A stretch of DNA of 64,000 bases, from NCBI RefSeq assembly GCF_001029285.1, contig NZ_LDZY01000005.1:1-64000 (forward strand), read 5' to 3'. Position 1 is the stretch's first letter. Each line of letters opens with the position of its first letter. This document shows, piece by piece, positions 41,849 through 51,007 of this stretch. The DNA comes from Desulfosporosinus acididurans. Its GTDB lineage: Bacteria > Bacillota > Desulfitobacteriia > Desulfitobacteriales > Desulfitobacteriaceae. The notes beneath the pieces are model-generated. The model was given only the letters and a program-made list of their open reading frames with translations, did no database searches and was not told the origin of the DNA. The position numbers and the translations under genes are program-made.

Positions 41849-44398
41849 CTAGCGTAGGGATTCAATCCACCGTTGAACAATTTCCTGTTCTTCTTCAGGC
41901 GAATGAATTTGACCTTCCAGCCAAGCTGTTCGTACCCGCTCTAAAATTCCCCCAATTTCCGGTCCTTCTTTGAACCCCATCTGTAAGAGAGCCTTTCCGT
42001 CAAGGGTCATGCGAATCCGATGTTCCGCTTCCTGATAGTCCTTAATCAATCGATGAAAACGCTCATCACGCTCTAAAACAGTGATAACCCCGTTAGGAGC
42101 TTTGCTCAATACTTGATCTAATTCCCTCAACGTCAGTGTCTCCTGCAGCGTTCTTTGCAAATGAACAAGCATCAGGGTTTCTTCACGCAGCGTTTTGCTC
42201 AAGCTCAAGCGGCTGATTATTTTCTCAATATCCTCAAGCCTCATTTTAGAAATGCCGCTTAACCATCTTATGTTTATGGGCCAGTTAAGACTCTCCTGCC
42301 CATCATCGTTATTAAAGTTCCAACTATAATCTTCTCTAAACCATGCTTGAAACAAACCGCTTCGTATGAGAGTCTGACACATTGACAGATAGTTATCCTC
42401 GTGAAAGATAATAAACAGTTCTTCCGTAAAGCGCTCCACGCTGAGCTTCAAAAGAACTCCCGTCTCGATGGCCGTAAATAATGCTTCCAATGTTTCTTTG
42501 GCTAATTTAAAGTTATAACGTCGGGCAAAACGAATGGCTCGCAGCATTCGGGTAGGATCCTCTATAAAACTCAAATTGTGTAGAAAACGGACTTTTCCTT
42601 GTTGTAAATCCCGCTTGCCGCCATAATAATCAACGAGTTCTCCAAAACGTTCAGAATTCAAACAGATCGCCATGGAATTGATTGTAAAGTCGCGTCGAAA
42701 CAAATCATCACGCAAGCAGGACTCTTCCACTTGAGGAAGGGCACCAGGAAAAGAATAGTACTCTACTCGCGTACTTGCCACATCTAAATGGCCCCCGTCA
42801 GGAAAGGAAATTTGAGCTGTACCAAATTGCACGTGCTGAGTTAGTTTTCCTTCTGACAAACGTTTTACTAAAACTTGAGCAAATTGACCTCCGTTACCCT
42901 CAACGACAAAGTCTAAATCCTGGGTAGGAACTGATAACAGTAAATCTCTGACAAACCCTCCTACAAGATAAACAGCACATTCTTCCTCTTGAGCTGTATC
43001 CCGCACAGCTTCAAGGATTTCTTGCACATTAACGGGCAATCGTCCTATCAAATCTAAGATGTCCTGGCGCATGGCAATGCTGCGTTCGCGCACGAGTTGG
43101 GTTTCGAAGGGAACTGCCCCGCCATGCACTAAACGCAATACATCGGATCTGGAAACAATTCCAACTAATTCGCCGTCTTCAACAACCGGCAGCCGTCCAA
43201 TATCATGCTGCACCATCACTCTTTGAACTTCATCTAAAGTTGCATTTGAATCCACAGTCACAACATTTCTCGTCATAAATCCTTTAACAGGCGCATGTTG
43301 AAGTCCATGTCTAACCGCTTTTTCCACGTCACGCCGCGAAATGATTCCTACCAAGGTCTTATCCTCAGTCACAGGAACCCCTGTATGACCATAACGCAGA
43401 AGAATTTTTTCAACCTCACCTAAACGAGTGTCCTGAGAAACCGTTTTAACCGGATAACTCATCATATCCCGCACTAAATGAGGACGAGTTGCACGGCTTT
43501 TTATGGCAAGGCGCAGTTTTTTTAGAATTGACTCAAGGTCACCGTCTTTAATAGTTGCCGAAGCAGCTCTATCATGTCCTGCTCCCCCAAATGGCTCTAC
43601 CAAACGGTTGACCGGCAGTCCTCTGCCTCTGGAACGGCCAACAATATAGACCCTGTCATCCATTCTGACCAACAGAAACCAAGTATCTGCGCCTTCAAGT
43701 TCTCCCACCCGATGAGCCAACAAGGCAAGTCCACCAACATATTCTTCCGTTTCTGCATAGGCCAGATAAACAGGCAAGCCATCAAAAAATTCCGTCTGGC
43801 CGTGATCAAGCAATTGCTGAAGAAGTTCTTTTTGTTCTTCAGTAAGAGGTTTACGCAGATATTCAGCGATAACCCCAAGATTAGCACCTTGTTCAAGCAA
43901 ATAAGCTACAGCGCGAACATCGCGTACCGTCGTACTATCAAATAATAAGCTTCCAGTATCATCATAAATCCCAATAGCAATTAATGTTGCTTCAAAGGCA
44001 CTTAACGGTAAGCCAAATCCTGCCAACTTTTCAACCAGCAATGTTGCACATGATCCGACATGATCAATAAACATCCCAGTCTTTATGGGGCCATTGTAGG
44101 GATGATGATCATAAATTTCCACTTCTATACCGGGAGTTTTAGATATTTTCTCACCGAGCATACCGGCTCTTTTTAATTCATGGGTATCCACCAGAACAAC
44201 CTTAGAAACGTCGTTAATGTCGACCTCCTGTGATTTAAGAAACCTCAGCTGATCCTTGGATAACGCTAAAAAGTCCTGAACATAAACGTTTGGCTTTCCG
44301 TCCAGAACCAAAACACTGCTTGGATATAGCTTTTGAGCGGCTACCATTGATGCTAAAGCATCAAAATCGATTTGACGATGAGCCAAAATGATATCCAT
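41849..44398 (-). CDS. DHH-CBS-tRNA nucleotidyltransferase fusion
   Basis: An 849-residue multidomain protein. Residues 1-310 form a DHH/DHHA1 phosphoesterase (VDTHELKRAG, DHHPYNGP, GGAGHDRAASATI). Residues 312-430 hold two CBS repeats (MSYPVKTVSQDT and MTRNVVTVDSNATLDEV). The rest is a class II poly(A) polymerase/CCA-adding domain (VYLVGGFVRDLLLSVPTQDL, then RRDFTINSMAICL). Such fusions occur in clostridia, cyanobacteria and Aquifex-like lineages. The polymerase part may add A or CC to tRNA. The CBS pair probably binds adenine nucleotides. Confidence 0.9.
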   Translation of the reverse strand: MDIILAHRQIDFDALASMVAAQKLYPSSVLVLDGKPNVYVQDFLALSKDQLRFLKSQEVDINDVSKVVLVDTHELKRAGMLGEKISKTPGIEVEIYDHHPYNGPIKTGMFIDHVGSCATLLVEKLAGFGLPLSAFEATLIAIGIYDDTGSLLFDSTTVRDVRAVAYLLEQGANLGVIAEYLRKPLTEEQKELLQQLLDHGQTEFFDGLPVYLAYAETEEYVGGLALLAHRVGELEGADTWFLLVRMDDRVYIVGRSRGRGLPVNRLVEPFGGAGHDRAASATIKDGDLESILKKLRLAIKSRATRPHLVRDMMSYPVKTVSQDTRLGEVEKILLRYGHTGVPVTEDKTLVGIISRRDVEKAVRHGLQHAPVKGFMTRNVVTVDSNATLDEVQRVMVQHDIGRLPVVEDGELVGIVSRSDVLRLVHGGAVPFETQLVRERSIAMRQDILDLIGRLPVNVQEILEAVRDTAQEEECAVYLVGGFVRDLLLSVPTQDLDFVVEGNGGQFAQVLVKRLSEGKLTQHVQFGTAQISFPDGGHLDVASTRVEYYSFPGALPQVEESCLRDDLFRRDFTINSMAICLNSERFGELVDYYGGKRDLQQGKVRFLHNLSFIEDPTRMLRAIRFARRYNFKLAKETLEALFTAIETGVLLKLSVERFTEELFIIFHEDNYLSMCQTLIRSGLFQAWFREDYSWNFNNDDGQESLNWPINIRWLSGISKMRLEDIEKIISRLSLSKTLREETLMLVHLQRTLQETLTLRELDQVLSKAPNGVITVLERDERFHRLIKDYQEAEHRIRMTLDGKALLQMGFKEGPEIGGILERVRTAWLEGQIHSPEEEQEIVQRWIESLR

Positions 44399-44514
44399 AT
44401 CGACACCCTAAATCCTTTATTTTTGAGTTTCATATTAAATTATATCATCTATGGACTACTAACAGCAACTTGTTGCTTAATTCATAGGCTTAAGCCCCAA
44501 TGGCAATAATAGAT

Positions 44515-44552
44515 AAAAAAACTCCGCAGTCGTAAGGAATGCGGAGTTTTTT
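44515..44552. terminator. Bidirectional terminator
   Basis: AAAAAACTCCGCA and TGCGGAGTTTTTT form a 13-base stem with an 11-base loop. It ends the minus-strand gene at 44575. Confidence 0.8.
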
Positions 44553-44574
44553 AATACTTGAAATTATAATTTCC

Positions 44575-44916
44575 TTAAATGCTGTTATTAATTTCTTCAG
44601 TAGCTTTCTCAATTTCTTCGGCAGAAAGTCCGTCTTTGCCCAAATGGAATTTTATCGCATCAGCCCAAAAGGCACATTTAGCACTAATTTTTTTATAAAC
44701 TTTCGCATTTGATTTATTTGTTTTAGTCCTTGCATCAGCATTGGACTGAACTATAGAACAAATATAAAGTGCTTTAAGACGATTATCCTTGTCCAGGTCG
44801 TTAAAGGTTTGATTTAGTTCGGCGATCAAATTCCGATAATACTCCGTAAATTCTTCAAAAGATATTTCTGTATCCATGTGTAAGTATTCTTTCAACTTAT
44901 CAAATAGCTTCTCCAA
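44575..44916 (-). CDS. Helical protein of unknown function
   Basis: A 113-residue, soluble, mostly helical acidic protein (EKLFDKLKEYLHMDTEISFE, then NLIAELNQTFNDLDKDNRLK, ALYICSIVQSNADAR). It has two cysteines, no membrane segment and no recognised domain. It has its own terminator and stands alone between the DHH-CBS fusion and the LCP gene. Confidence 0.6.
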   Translation of the reverse strand: MEKLFDKLKEYLHMDTEISFEEFTEYYRNLIAELNQTFNDLDKDNRLKALYICSIVQSNADARTKTNKSNAKVYKKISAKCAFWADAIKFHLGKDGLSAEEIEKATEEINNSI

Positions 44917-45031
44917 TGTTCACCCTCCAAATTATTCGCCTTCTAATAACTTAAATAGTATATCTCCATTCGGCGAAAATCACAAGATTTTCCTTAGTCG
45001 GCTCTTTTCAATAATTAATCAACATCCCTCC

Positions 45032-46114
45032 TTATTTAAAAAATACGGAGGATGTCTTTCCTTCTATAAATAAGCGTCGAATAACAGCCTGGGCTCTCTG
45101 GGGATCAACTTTCCAATAGCTAATTCCATCTTCTGTTAAAAAGTCTCCCGGTAAAGTCTGTGAAGATATTTTTGGGGTTCCGGTACGAAGTAGAACATTG
45201 GATAAAGCCCATATTTGGCTGATAGAGAGATTGGTTTCCACTGATTTCATAAGTTGAGGGATTAACTGAGGTAACTTGGGAATTGTCTGAACTTGAAAGA
45301 ATTCCTTCCCTAATGCTTTCAAGACAGTCTGTTGACGCGAGGTCCTTGAAATATCGGCTAAAGCATCCTGACGAAACCTGGCATATTGTAAAGCCTGGTT
45401 CCCATTTAAGCGCTGAATCCCCTTCTTGAGATTAATAAGTCCATCTGTTTTGTCCCCAGTTACATAATACATATCCTTTTCAACATTGACTGTGATGCCT
45501 CCCAAAGTATTTATAATATCCTTAAATCCCGTGAAATTCGTCAGTACATAACCATCAATTCTTTGGGCAATTAACTTCTCAATGATATTTGACGTTGTCT
45601 TAAGTCCATTGCCGATTCGAGCCGCTGCGTTAATCTTATTCATACCGTGGCCTGGGATAACGACTTGGGTATCGCGAGGTATCGAAACGAGAGCAACTTT
45701 CCCGTTCTGTATATCGACGCTGGCTACAATGAGAGTATCCGTATTACTTAACGATTTTTCATTAGGACGGCGATCCACTCCCACTAAAAGGATCGTCATC
45801 CGGTTACCGGTTAGAGAGGACGATACCTGAGGTGAAGAGTTTAAGTCAGGGTTAAAATTGGGACTTAAATCCGATGTAGACTTCGAATCTGGCTGATCTT
45901 GAGCGTCTTGTGGGATAAAATCTTGATTGTTTTTTTCTAACAAGGAATTGCTTTCTTTGGGTTCTGCTGCCTGCAGAGGCCGTTGTTCATTAGAAATATG
46001 ACTAAAAAATAACGGACCTAAAACAAAACTTGCTCCGAGAACTATTCCAAACAAAAAAAGCAGGCAATATCCTTTGCAGACTCGGAATAATAATCCGAAT
46101 GTTTTTCTCTGCAC
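45032..46114 (-). CDS. LytR-CpsA-Psr family cell-wall transferase
   Basis: Membrane-anchored enzyme attaching anionic polymers to peptidoglycan. One N-terminal helix (YCLLFLFGIVLGASFVLGPL) is followed by a 70-residue Ser/Asn/Gln-rich linker. The LCP domain shows ILLVGVDRRPNEKSLSNTDT, LVSIPRDTQVVIPG and QYARFRQDALADISRTSRQQ, with the usual Arg/Asp set for the polyprenyl pyrophosphate. GAGGTGG six bases before a GTG at 46114 gives about 360 residues. Confidence 0.9.
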   Translation of the reverse strand: MQRKTFGLLFRVCKGYCLLFLFGIVLGASFVLGPLFFSHISNEQRPLQAAEPKESNSLLEKNNQDFIPQDAQDQPDSKSTSDLSPNFNPDLNSSPQVSSSLTGNRMTILLVGVDRRPNEKSLSNTDTLIVASVDIQNGKVALVSIPRDTQVVIPGHGMNKINAAARIGNGLKTTSNIIEKLIAQRIDGYVLTNFTGFKDIINTLGGITVNVEKDMYYVTGDKTDGLINLKKGIQRLNGNQALQYARFRQDALADISRTSRQQTVLKALGKEFFQVQTIPKLPQLIPQLMKSVETNLSISQIWALSNVLLRTGTPKISSQTLPGDFLTEDGISYWKVDPQRAQAVIRRLFIEGKTSSVFFK

Positions 46115-46284
46115 CCGAGTCCACCTCACAAAACATTATATATTCTACTTCCTAGGATCAAACAAACTCCTTGGAAATATTCTTTAAGTAAAATGTAATA
46201 TTTAGAAATTTATAGAATTAAACCCAGTACCCTTGGTACATTAACCAAACAAATACATATAATGCCATTGAGAGGTGTATAGTT

Positions 46285-46587
46285 ATGGTAATTCTAAAAC
46301 GACTATTTTTCAGATCCCTTTCTTCTGCTTCAGCTTCAGACGAGAGTGCTTCACCGGAGATGCCCGCAAATACAACATTGGAAGAAGAACCACAAGCCAA
46401 TGATTATCAGTCAAAAGCATCAGGGAGTGTTATGAGTAAATTGTTACACGTTCAGTCAGCACCTCCGGAGTTCCTCTACGAAAATGAAGCTTGGTCTCCA
46501 GAACATGAATCGGTTCGACTTTTCCATAAAGGCAGCCATCATTTTGAAGACCAAAATAATCTTACCCCTTCGCAATCCCAAGAATAA
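46285..46587 (+). CDS. Small hydrophilic protein, unknown
   Basis: A 100-residue protein with a basic start (VILKRLFFRSLSS) followed by a Ser/Glu/Pro-rich low-complexity region and a His-containing tail. No membrane helix and no family recognised. GAGAGGTG nine bases before the ATG supports translation. It is one of two plus-strand genes in a minus-strand region. Confidence 0.45.
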   Translation: MVILKRLFFRSLSSASASDESASPEMPANTTLEEEPQANDYQSKASGSVMSKLLHVQSAPPEFLYENEAWSPEHESVRLFHKGSHHFEDQNNLTPSQSQE

Positions 46588-46591
46588 AAGA

Positions 46592-46618
46592 GGGGTGTGA
46601 CACTTCATGTCACACCCC
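46592..46618 (+). terminator. Stem-loop after the small plus-strand gene
   Basis: 11-bp arms GGGGTGTGACA / TGTCACACCCC, loop CTTCA. There is no T run, so it may be a processing or stability hairpin. Confidence 0.5.
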
Positions 46619-46676
46619 AGCATACCTGATTAAAAACAATCACAACGGGTGAATTTATCGGAAAGGGGGAACAGAA

Positions 46677-47042
46677 TTGAACCCTGGCAACGCCCGTATC
46701 TATGGACCTGTAACAAGGGCCCCCTTACTCTTTCATCAAAACAATCTCATCTTAAATCGTAACCACTATTTGGGTCAACAAAATTATTCACCTTATTCCA
46801 TCAACACCCAACCCGCTTTCCCCCTTCCAACATCTTCACCCTCTTACTATCAATCTTATCCTTACAGGCCTCCTATACTAGGAAGCATACCGCCATTACC
46901 TTTAGGCTATCCCCCGGTTCTAATTCCTGACAACATTTACTCAAGGCGCGTTTCTCCCAACGGTCTGACCCTAATTTTAATTGCCATTCTTATTTTAGTT
47001 GCCCTTGATTTAACTCTAGTCCGACCTCAAAAGAGATATTAA
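46677..47042 (+). CDS. Pro/Tyr-rich protein with C-terminal membrane helix
   Basis: A 121-residue protein. A long Pro/Tyr/Ser/Asn-rich region (SPSYYQSYPYRPPILGSIPP) resembles spore-coat or cell-surface proteins. A single C-terminal helix (LTLILIAILILVALDLTLV) follows, with RPQKRY at the end. A TTG start seven bases after AAAGGGGG is the only well-placed start. A spore-coat or outer-spore role is a guess. Confidence 0.55.
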   Translation: MNPGNARIYGPVTRAPLLFHQNNLILNRNHYLGQQNYSPYSINTQPAFPLPTSSPSYYQSYPYRPPILGSIPPLPLGYPPVLIPDNIYSRRVSPNGLTLILIAILILVALDLTLVRPQKRY

Positions 47043-47047
47043 TAAAT

Positions 47048-47084
47048 AAGGACCCGGATACGAATTAACGTACACGGATCCTTT
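47048..47084. terminator. Imperfect hairpin between convergent genes
   Basis: AAGGACCCG and CGGATCCTT with one mismatch, followed by TTTC on the plus strand. It lies between the Pro-rich gene and lysA. Confidence 0.4.
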
Positions 47085-47092
47085 CTTCAATC

Positions 47093-48427
47093 CTAGCGGC
47101 TGGCTATAGGCAAGTGGGTTAAACGTTCAGGGAGAACATCATTTCTCAACAAATCACTATATGTTTCACGTTTTACAATCACATCACCCTTGCCGCCTTC
47201 AACTAAAACAACAGCAGGGCGGGCAAGGCGATTGTAATTGGAAGACATCGAGTAATTATAAGCTCCGGTACAAGATACCGCTAATAGGTCACCTGATTCA
47301 ACTTTAGGCAGATTAATATCCCAAATTAACATATCGCCGGATTCACAACACTTCCCTGTGATTGAAACCTCCTCAGCAGTCTCTTCACCGGCACGATTAG
47401 CCAAGACAGCTTCATAGCGTGCCTGATAGAGAGCGGGACGCGGGTTATCAGCCATTCCTCCGTCAACAGCAACATATTTACGTATTCCGGGAATTTCTTT
47501 AATTGACCCAACCGTATAGAGGGTAGTACCCGCCGTTCCGACAATAGAACGTCCGGGTTCAATGATAATTTTAGGAGTTGGAAATTGATAATTTTGACAG
47601 GCATTTTCAAGAGCATTTTGCACGGTTTTGGCATAGTCCTCAATCCGGGCAGGTTCATCACCTGAAGCGTAGTAAATTCCAAATCCTCCGCCTAAGTTTA
47701 ACTCCTCTAACAGGTATCCCGTCCGTTTGTGAATATCTGCCATGTACTGAATCATTATGTGAACTTCGTGACTAAAGGACTCCAATTCAAATATTTGCGA
47801 CCCAATATGGGCATGGATTCCTTTGACAACAAGGTTCGAAGAGGATAATGCCAAATCCAAAGCTCGATCAGCGGTTCCGTTCACAAGGGTGAAGCCAAAC
47901 TTGGAGTCGATTTGTCCTGTCTGAATGTATTCATGGGTATGGGCTTCAATGCCAGGGGTCACGCGCAGAAGTATGCTGACCGATTCATGCATTTCTTCAG
48001 CCAATTCGTTGAGAAGACTCATTTCATAAAAATTATCGACAACAATACGCCCAACGCCGGCCTTAATGGCCATTGCCAATTCCTCTGCCGATTTGTTATT
48101 ACCATGAAAGTAGATACGCTCAGCAGGGAATTTCGCCTGCAGAGCAGTATGCAGTTCTCCGCCTGAGACAACATCCAGCCCCAATCCCTCTTGGTTGACG
48201 ATTCGACACATAGCCAGAGTGGAAAACGCTTTAGAAGCATATATCACCTCGGCATTTTTCATCCCTTGGATAAAGGATAGATAATATTGTCTGCATATTT
48301 CCCTAATATGGGCCTCATCCATAATATAAAGAGGTGTGCCAAATTCCTGTGCCAATGAAACGGTGTCACACCCACCAATTTCCAAATGCCCCTGTTCATT
48401 AACTCGTTGTGTACCGTGCAGTCTCAT
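47093..48427 (-). CDS. lysA: Diaminopimelate decarboxylase
   Basis: PLP enzyme of alanine-racemase fold making lysine from meso-diaminopimelate. VIYASKAFSTLAMCRIV carries the PLP lysine. HAHIGSQIFELESFS, LNLGGGFGIYYASGDEPA, EPGRSIVGTAGTTLYTVG and CCESGDMLIWD are family motifs. 444 residues. A lysine riboswitch precedes it. Its place next to spoVA is conserved with Bacillus. Confidence 0.95.
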   Translation of the reverse strand: MRLHGTQRVNEQGHLEIGGCDTVSLAQEFGTPLYIMDEAHIREICRQYYLSFIQGMKNAEVIYASKAFSTLAMCRIVNQEGLGLDVVSGGELHTALQAKFPAERIYFHGNNKSAEELAMAIKAGVGRIVVDNFYEMSLLNELAEEMHESVSILLRVTPGIEAHTHEYIQTGQIDSKFGFTLVNGTADRALDLALSSSNLVVKGIHAHIGSQIFELESFSHEVHIMIQYMADIHKRTGYLLEELNLGGGFGIYYASGDEPARIEDYAKTVQNALENACQNYQFPTPKIIIEPGRSIVGTAGTTLYTVGSIKEIPGIRKYVAVDGGMADNPRPALYQARYEAVLANRAGEETAEEVSITGKCCESGDMLIWDINLPKVESGDLLAVSCTGAYNYSMSSNYNRLARPAVVLVEGGKGDVIVKRETYSDLLRNDVLPERLTHLPIASR

Positions 48428-48464
48428 ATTCTCTTCCTCCTATTACTTTACCTTCTCTACTTAA

Positions 48465-48504
48465 TAAAATATAAACGGCAACAGAAGGAGGTCCTCTGTT
48501 GCCG
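48465..48504 (-). terminator. Lysine-riboswitch terminator
   Basis: CGGCAACAGA / TCTGTTGCCG (10 bp) with a 9-base loop, followed by TTTATATTTT on the minus strand, between aptamer and lysA. Confidence 0.85.
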
Positions 48505-48535
48505 TACGACTGCACGTAAACATTGACCCTCTTCT

Positions 48536-48735
48536 CCTGTTGGGAGTAGTTCTCCATACGATAGTTTTAATAAAACTATCGTATGACAGTCCCACAGTTG
48601 TTGACTATAGGACCAGCAACAAAAATTACGCTGCTTTTTGTGCTTCGGCGAAATCCCCTTTTCTATGGTCTCATCAGTTGCCGCAACCTTCTCCATAGTA
48701 CTTATGTCATTCGCGCCTCTACCACACCTCCAAAG
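48536..48735 (-). promoter_or_regulatory. Lysine riboswitch (L-box)
   Basis: The minus strand shows the L-box core in order: GGTAGAGGCGCGAATGACA, ATAAGTACTATGGAG, AAGGGGATTTCGCCGAAGCA, GCTGGTCCTATAG, GGGACTGTCATACG, and a closing GGAGAACTACTCCCA. These are the conserved blocks of the lysine aptamer (AGAGG-GCG, AAG-AGUA, AAGGGGA-UCGCCGAAG, GCUGG, GACUGUCA). With the downstream terminator, lysine should switch lysA off. An apparent 79-codon frame across it is a by-product. Confidence 0.93.
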
Positions 48736-48846
48736 AGATGAGGCATATGAAATTTTTTTTAGTATACCAAACTTCTAATGGGAAATGGTCAAAAATTATT
48801 TTTTCCTCTGGGAATTTTTTCCCAGAAATATTCCGATTCTTTTCTT

Positions 48847-49872
48847 TTATGCTCCTTGTTGCTCACCTTCTTGTGATTTGCCCTTGTAGGTACCCTTGCC
48901 AACGGCGTTGGCCCATTTTCCGCAGCGATCTCCCCATCGTGCCAAGATTGATCCTTCTTGCAGAATCTCAACAACTTCACAGCGATTGGCACAACCGGAA
49001 CATTCAAAACTTCGAGCATTAAACTGGATATCACCCAATTGTAACCCTCGGAACCTTGTCCGTAATTCTGATTGCCTTCCTACCTTTTCCTGAGCTAAAT
49101 AAGCAGCACCCAGAGCGCCCATCACACCAAAATGTTCAGGAACTATAATGGGTTGGCCAAGCTCCTCTTCAAAGGCTTTGCGAATACCAGGATTGGCAGC
49201 CACACCTCCTTGGAAGAAAATTGGGCCTCGTATATCCTTGTTCTTGCCAACATTATTTAAATAATTGCGAACCATCGCTTGGCAGAGTCCGGCCAAAATA
49301 TCCGGCAGTGCATGTCCCAGCTGCTGTTTGTGAATCATATCCGATTCTGCAAAGACTGAACACCTTCCAGCAATTTTGACGGGACTTGCGGCTTCAAGGG
49401 CTAGATGACCAAACTCCTCTATGGGTATACCAAGTCTGGCTGCTTGCTGATCAAGAAATGATCCGGTTCCTGCAGCACAGACCGTATTCATGGCAAAATC
49501 AGAAACAACCCCATCACGAAGGATAATAATTTTAGAATCTTGACCTCCGATTTCCAGAATGGTCTGAACTGAAGGATTAACTCTGGAAGCGGCTACTGCG
49601 TGAGCAGTAATTTCATTTTTAATGACATCCGCGCCCAATAACGTTGCCGCTAGCTGACGAGCACTGCCAGTTGTCCCTACCCCGATTATTTTGGCAGATT
49701 TTCCAATCTTTGACCTCAAAACCTTAATTCCTTCCTGAATAGTTTGCATAGGCCGTCCTTGAGTTCGCAGATATAGAGTTAAAGCCACTTCATTTTTTTC
49801 ACTGAGTAACACTAAATTTGTACTGACCGATCCTACATCAGCGCCTAAATAATAGTTATCGTTCCCCAACAA
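48847..49872 (-). CDS. HgdC/BadF-type acyl-CoA dehydratase activase
   Basis: ASKHA-fold ATPase that injects electrons into a Fe-S partner. YYLGADVGSVSTNLVLL is the phosphate-1 loop; GVGTTGSARQLAA and ILEIGGQDSKIIIL follow. The cysteines bridging the [4Fe-4S] cluster lie in NTVCAAGTGSFLDQQ and AGRCSVFAESDM. An extra Cys cluster (ECSGCANRCEV) marks the C-terminus. A TTG at 49872 behind GGGAGG is the likely start; the upstream frame overlaps the preceding gene. Third gene of a coupled trio with two DUF2229-type proteins. Confidence 0.85.
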   Translation of the reverse strand: MLGNDNYYLGADVGSVSTNLVLLSEKNEVALTLYLRTQGRPMQTIQEGIKVLRSKIGKSAKIIGVGTTGSARQLAATLLGADVIKNEITAHAVAASRVNPSVQTILEIGGQDSKIIILRDGVVSDFAMNTVCAAGTGSFLDQQAARLGIPIEEFGHLALEAASPVKIAGRCSVFAESDMIHKQQLGHALPDILAGLCQAMVRNYLNNVGKNKDIRGPIFFQGGVAANPGIRKAFEEELGQPIIVPEHFGVMGALGAAYLAQEKVGRQSELRTRFRGLQLGDIQFNARSFECSGCANRCEVVEILQEGSILARWGDRCGKWANAVGKGTYKGKSQEGEQQGA

Positions 49873-51007
49873 GCGACACACCCTCCCTAGAAGTTTCTGA
49901 AATGCCTTTGAGGCTGGGTCTTTCCAATAAATCCACAAAGGCCTCCAAACGTGTTTGTATTCCAGCGTGCCCAGTATGCTCGTCAACGATAAGCGTCATA
50001 ATGGGGACTTGATAGGTTTCTTGGACTCTTGGCAATACGCTGGCTGCCACGATCTCAGGCATACATGAAAGAGGAAAAATCTGAATAATCCCGTCAAAAC
50101 CTTCCCTCGCGAATTTTACTGCAGCTCCGACAGTCTCTTGCCCATGCCCTCCAACAAAATGAGACAAAAAAGGTTTAGCATGACTTGGATAGGAACGAAT
50201 TGAACGGTAACCAGGAGCAAGTCCTTGAAAAATATGATTTCCTACCCACCCTGAAAGATAAATTGACCGATCTACTTCTACTCCCAGACGTCCTAATTCT
50301 GCCTCTATTCCCACGGAGGTAAAGGGATCTAAAATCGTGTATATTTCTCCGATAATTCCAATACGCAAAGGCTTATGAAACTTATCGGCATTCTTAATAC
50401 CAGCCATTTGATGATCACGCAAACTTTGGCGTATTGAACATACCGAATCTCGAATTCCTTTAACGGTCATAGCCTGAGCCAAGCGATTTTTACCTTCCTC
50501 ATAAAGCCTTTCCGTTTCATGAGAATCAGACAGCCTTGGTCTAGCGGCATGGATCATATCCTCAACTTGATCCAGAGCAACACATTTAAGGTAAGCAAAG
50601 CGCAGAGCTTTAAGGATTGAAGCCCAAGAATTTTTCTTTCCGGCTAAATAGCGAATTCGCTGCGCCAGTCCCCTTAGACTGCCATCCGGCGGCTCTAGGG
50701 TCACGACATCAAAATGATACCCCGCTTCTCTGAGGATTTGCCGTTCAATCTCTCCATAATAGCCAAAGCGGCAAGGGCCAATTCCCCCGGTAATAACAAT
50801 GGTATCGGCGCCCTCTCGAACTGCTTCAATATAATTGCCGAGATTTAATTTCAAAGGCAGGCAGGCAGCTTCGGGGGCTAATTTTGAGCCTAAGGTTAAA
50901 GTCTGTTTGCTGTTCTGAGGAGGGACAACAACCTCAATGTTTAGAGATTCAAAGAGTGTTTGAATGACTATCCAAGCATTCCCCATATGCGGAAACGTAA
51001 CCTTCAC
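49856..51007 (-). CDS. DUF2229/HgdB-like Fe-S protein (second of the trio)
   Basis: About 383 residues. Three conserved cysteines in the style of 2-hydroxyacyl-CoA dehydratase subunits lie in EAACLPLKLNLGNY, GGIGPCRFGYYGEI and FPLSCMPEIVAASV. The end (LIVDEHTGHAGIQTRLEAFV) nearly repeats that of the preceding protein, so the two are paralogues. A GTG at 51007 behind AAAGGAGG is the likely start. The gene overlaps both neighbours. The substrate is unknown. Confidence 0.75.
   Translation of the reverse strand: MKVTFPHMGNAWIVIQTLFESLNIEVVVPPQNSKQTLTLGSKLAPEAACLPLKLNLGNYIEAVREGADTIVITGGIGPCRFGYYGEIERQILREAGYHFDVVTLEPPDGSLRGLAQRIRYLAGKKNSWASILKALRFAYLKCVALDQVEDMIHAARPRLSDSHETERLYEEGKNRLAQAMTVKGIRDSVCSIRQSLRDHQMAGIKNADKFHKPLRIGIIGEIYTILDPFTSVGIEAELGRLGVEVDRSIYLSGWVGNHIFQGLAPGYRSIRSYPSHAKPFLSHFVGGHGQETVGAAVKFAREGFDGIIQIFPLSCMPEIVAASVLPRVQETYQVPIMTLIVDEHTGHAGIQTRLEAFVDLLERPSLKGISETSREGVSLVGER

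Noticed and set aside
43574-43945. Plus-strand 123-codon ORF inside the DHH-CBS fusion gene
   Set aside because: It lies wholly opposite the DHH domain with its conserved motifs, and no start signal is present.
48457-48696. 79-codon minus-strand ORF upstream of lysA
   Set aside because: It coincides with the conserved lysine aptamer and its terminator, and the translated sequence is not protein-like.
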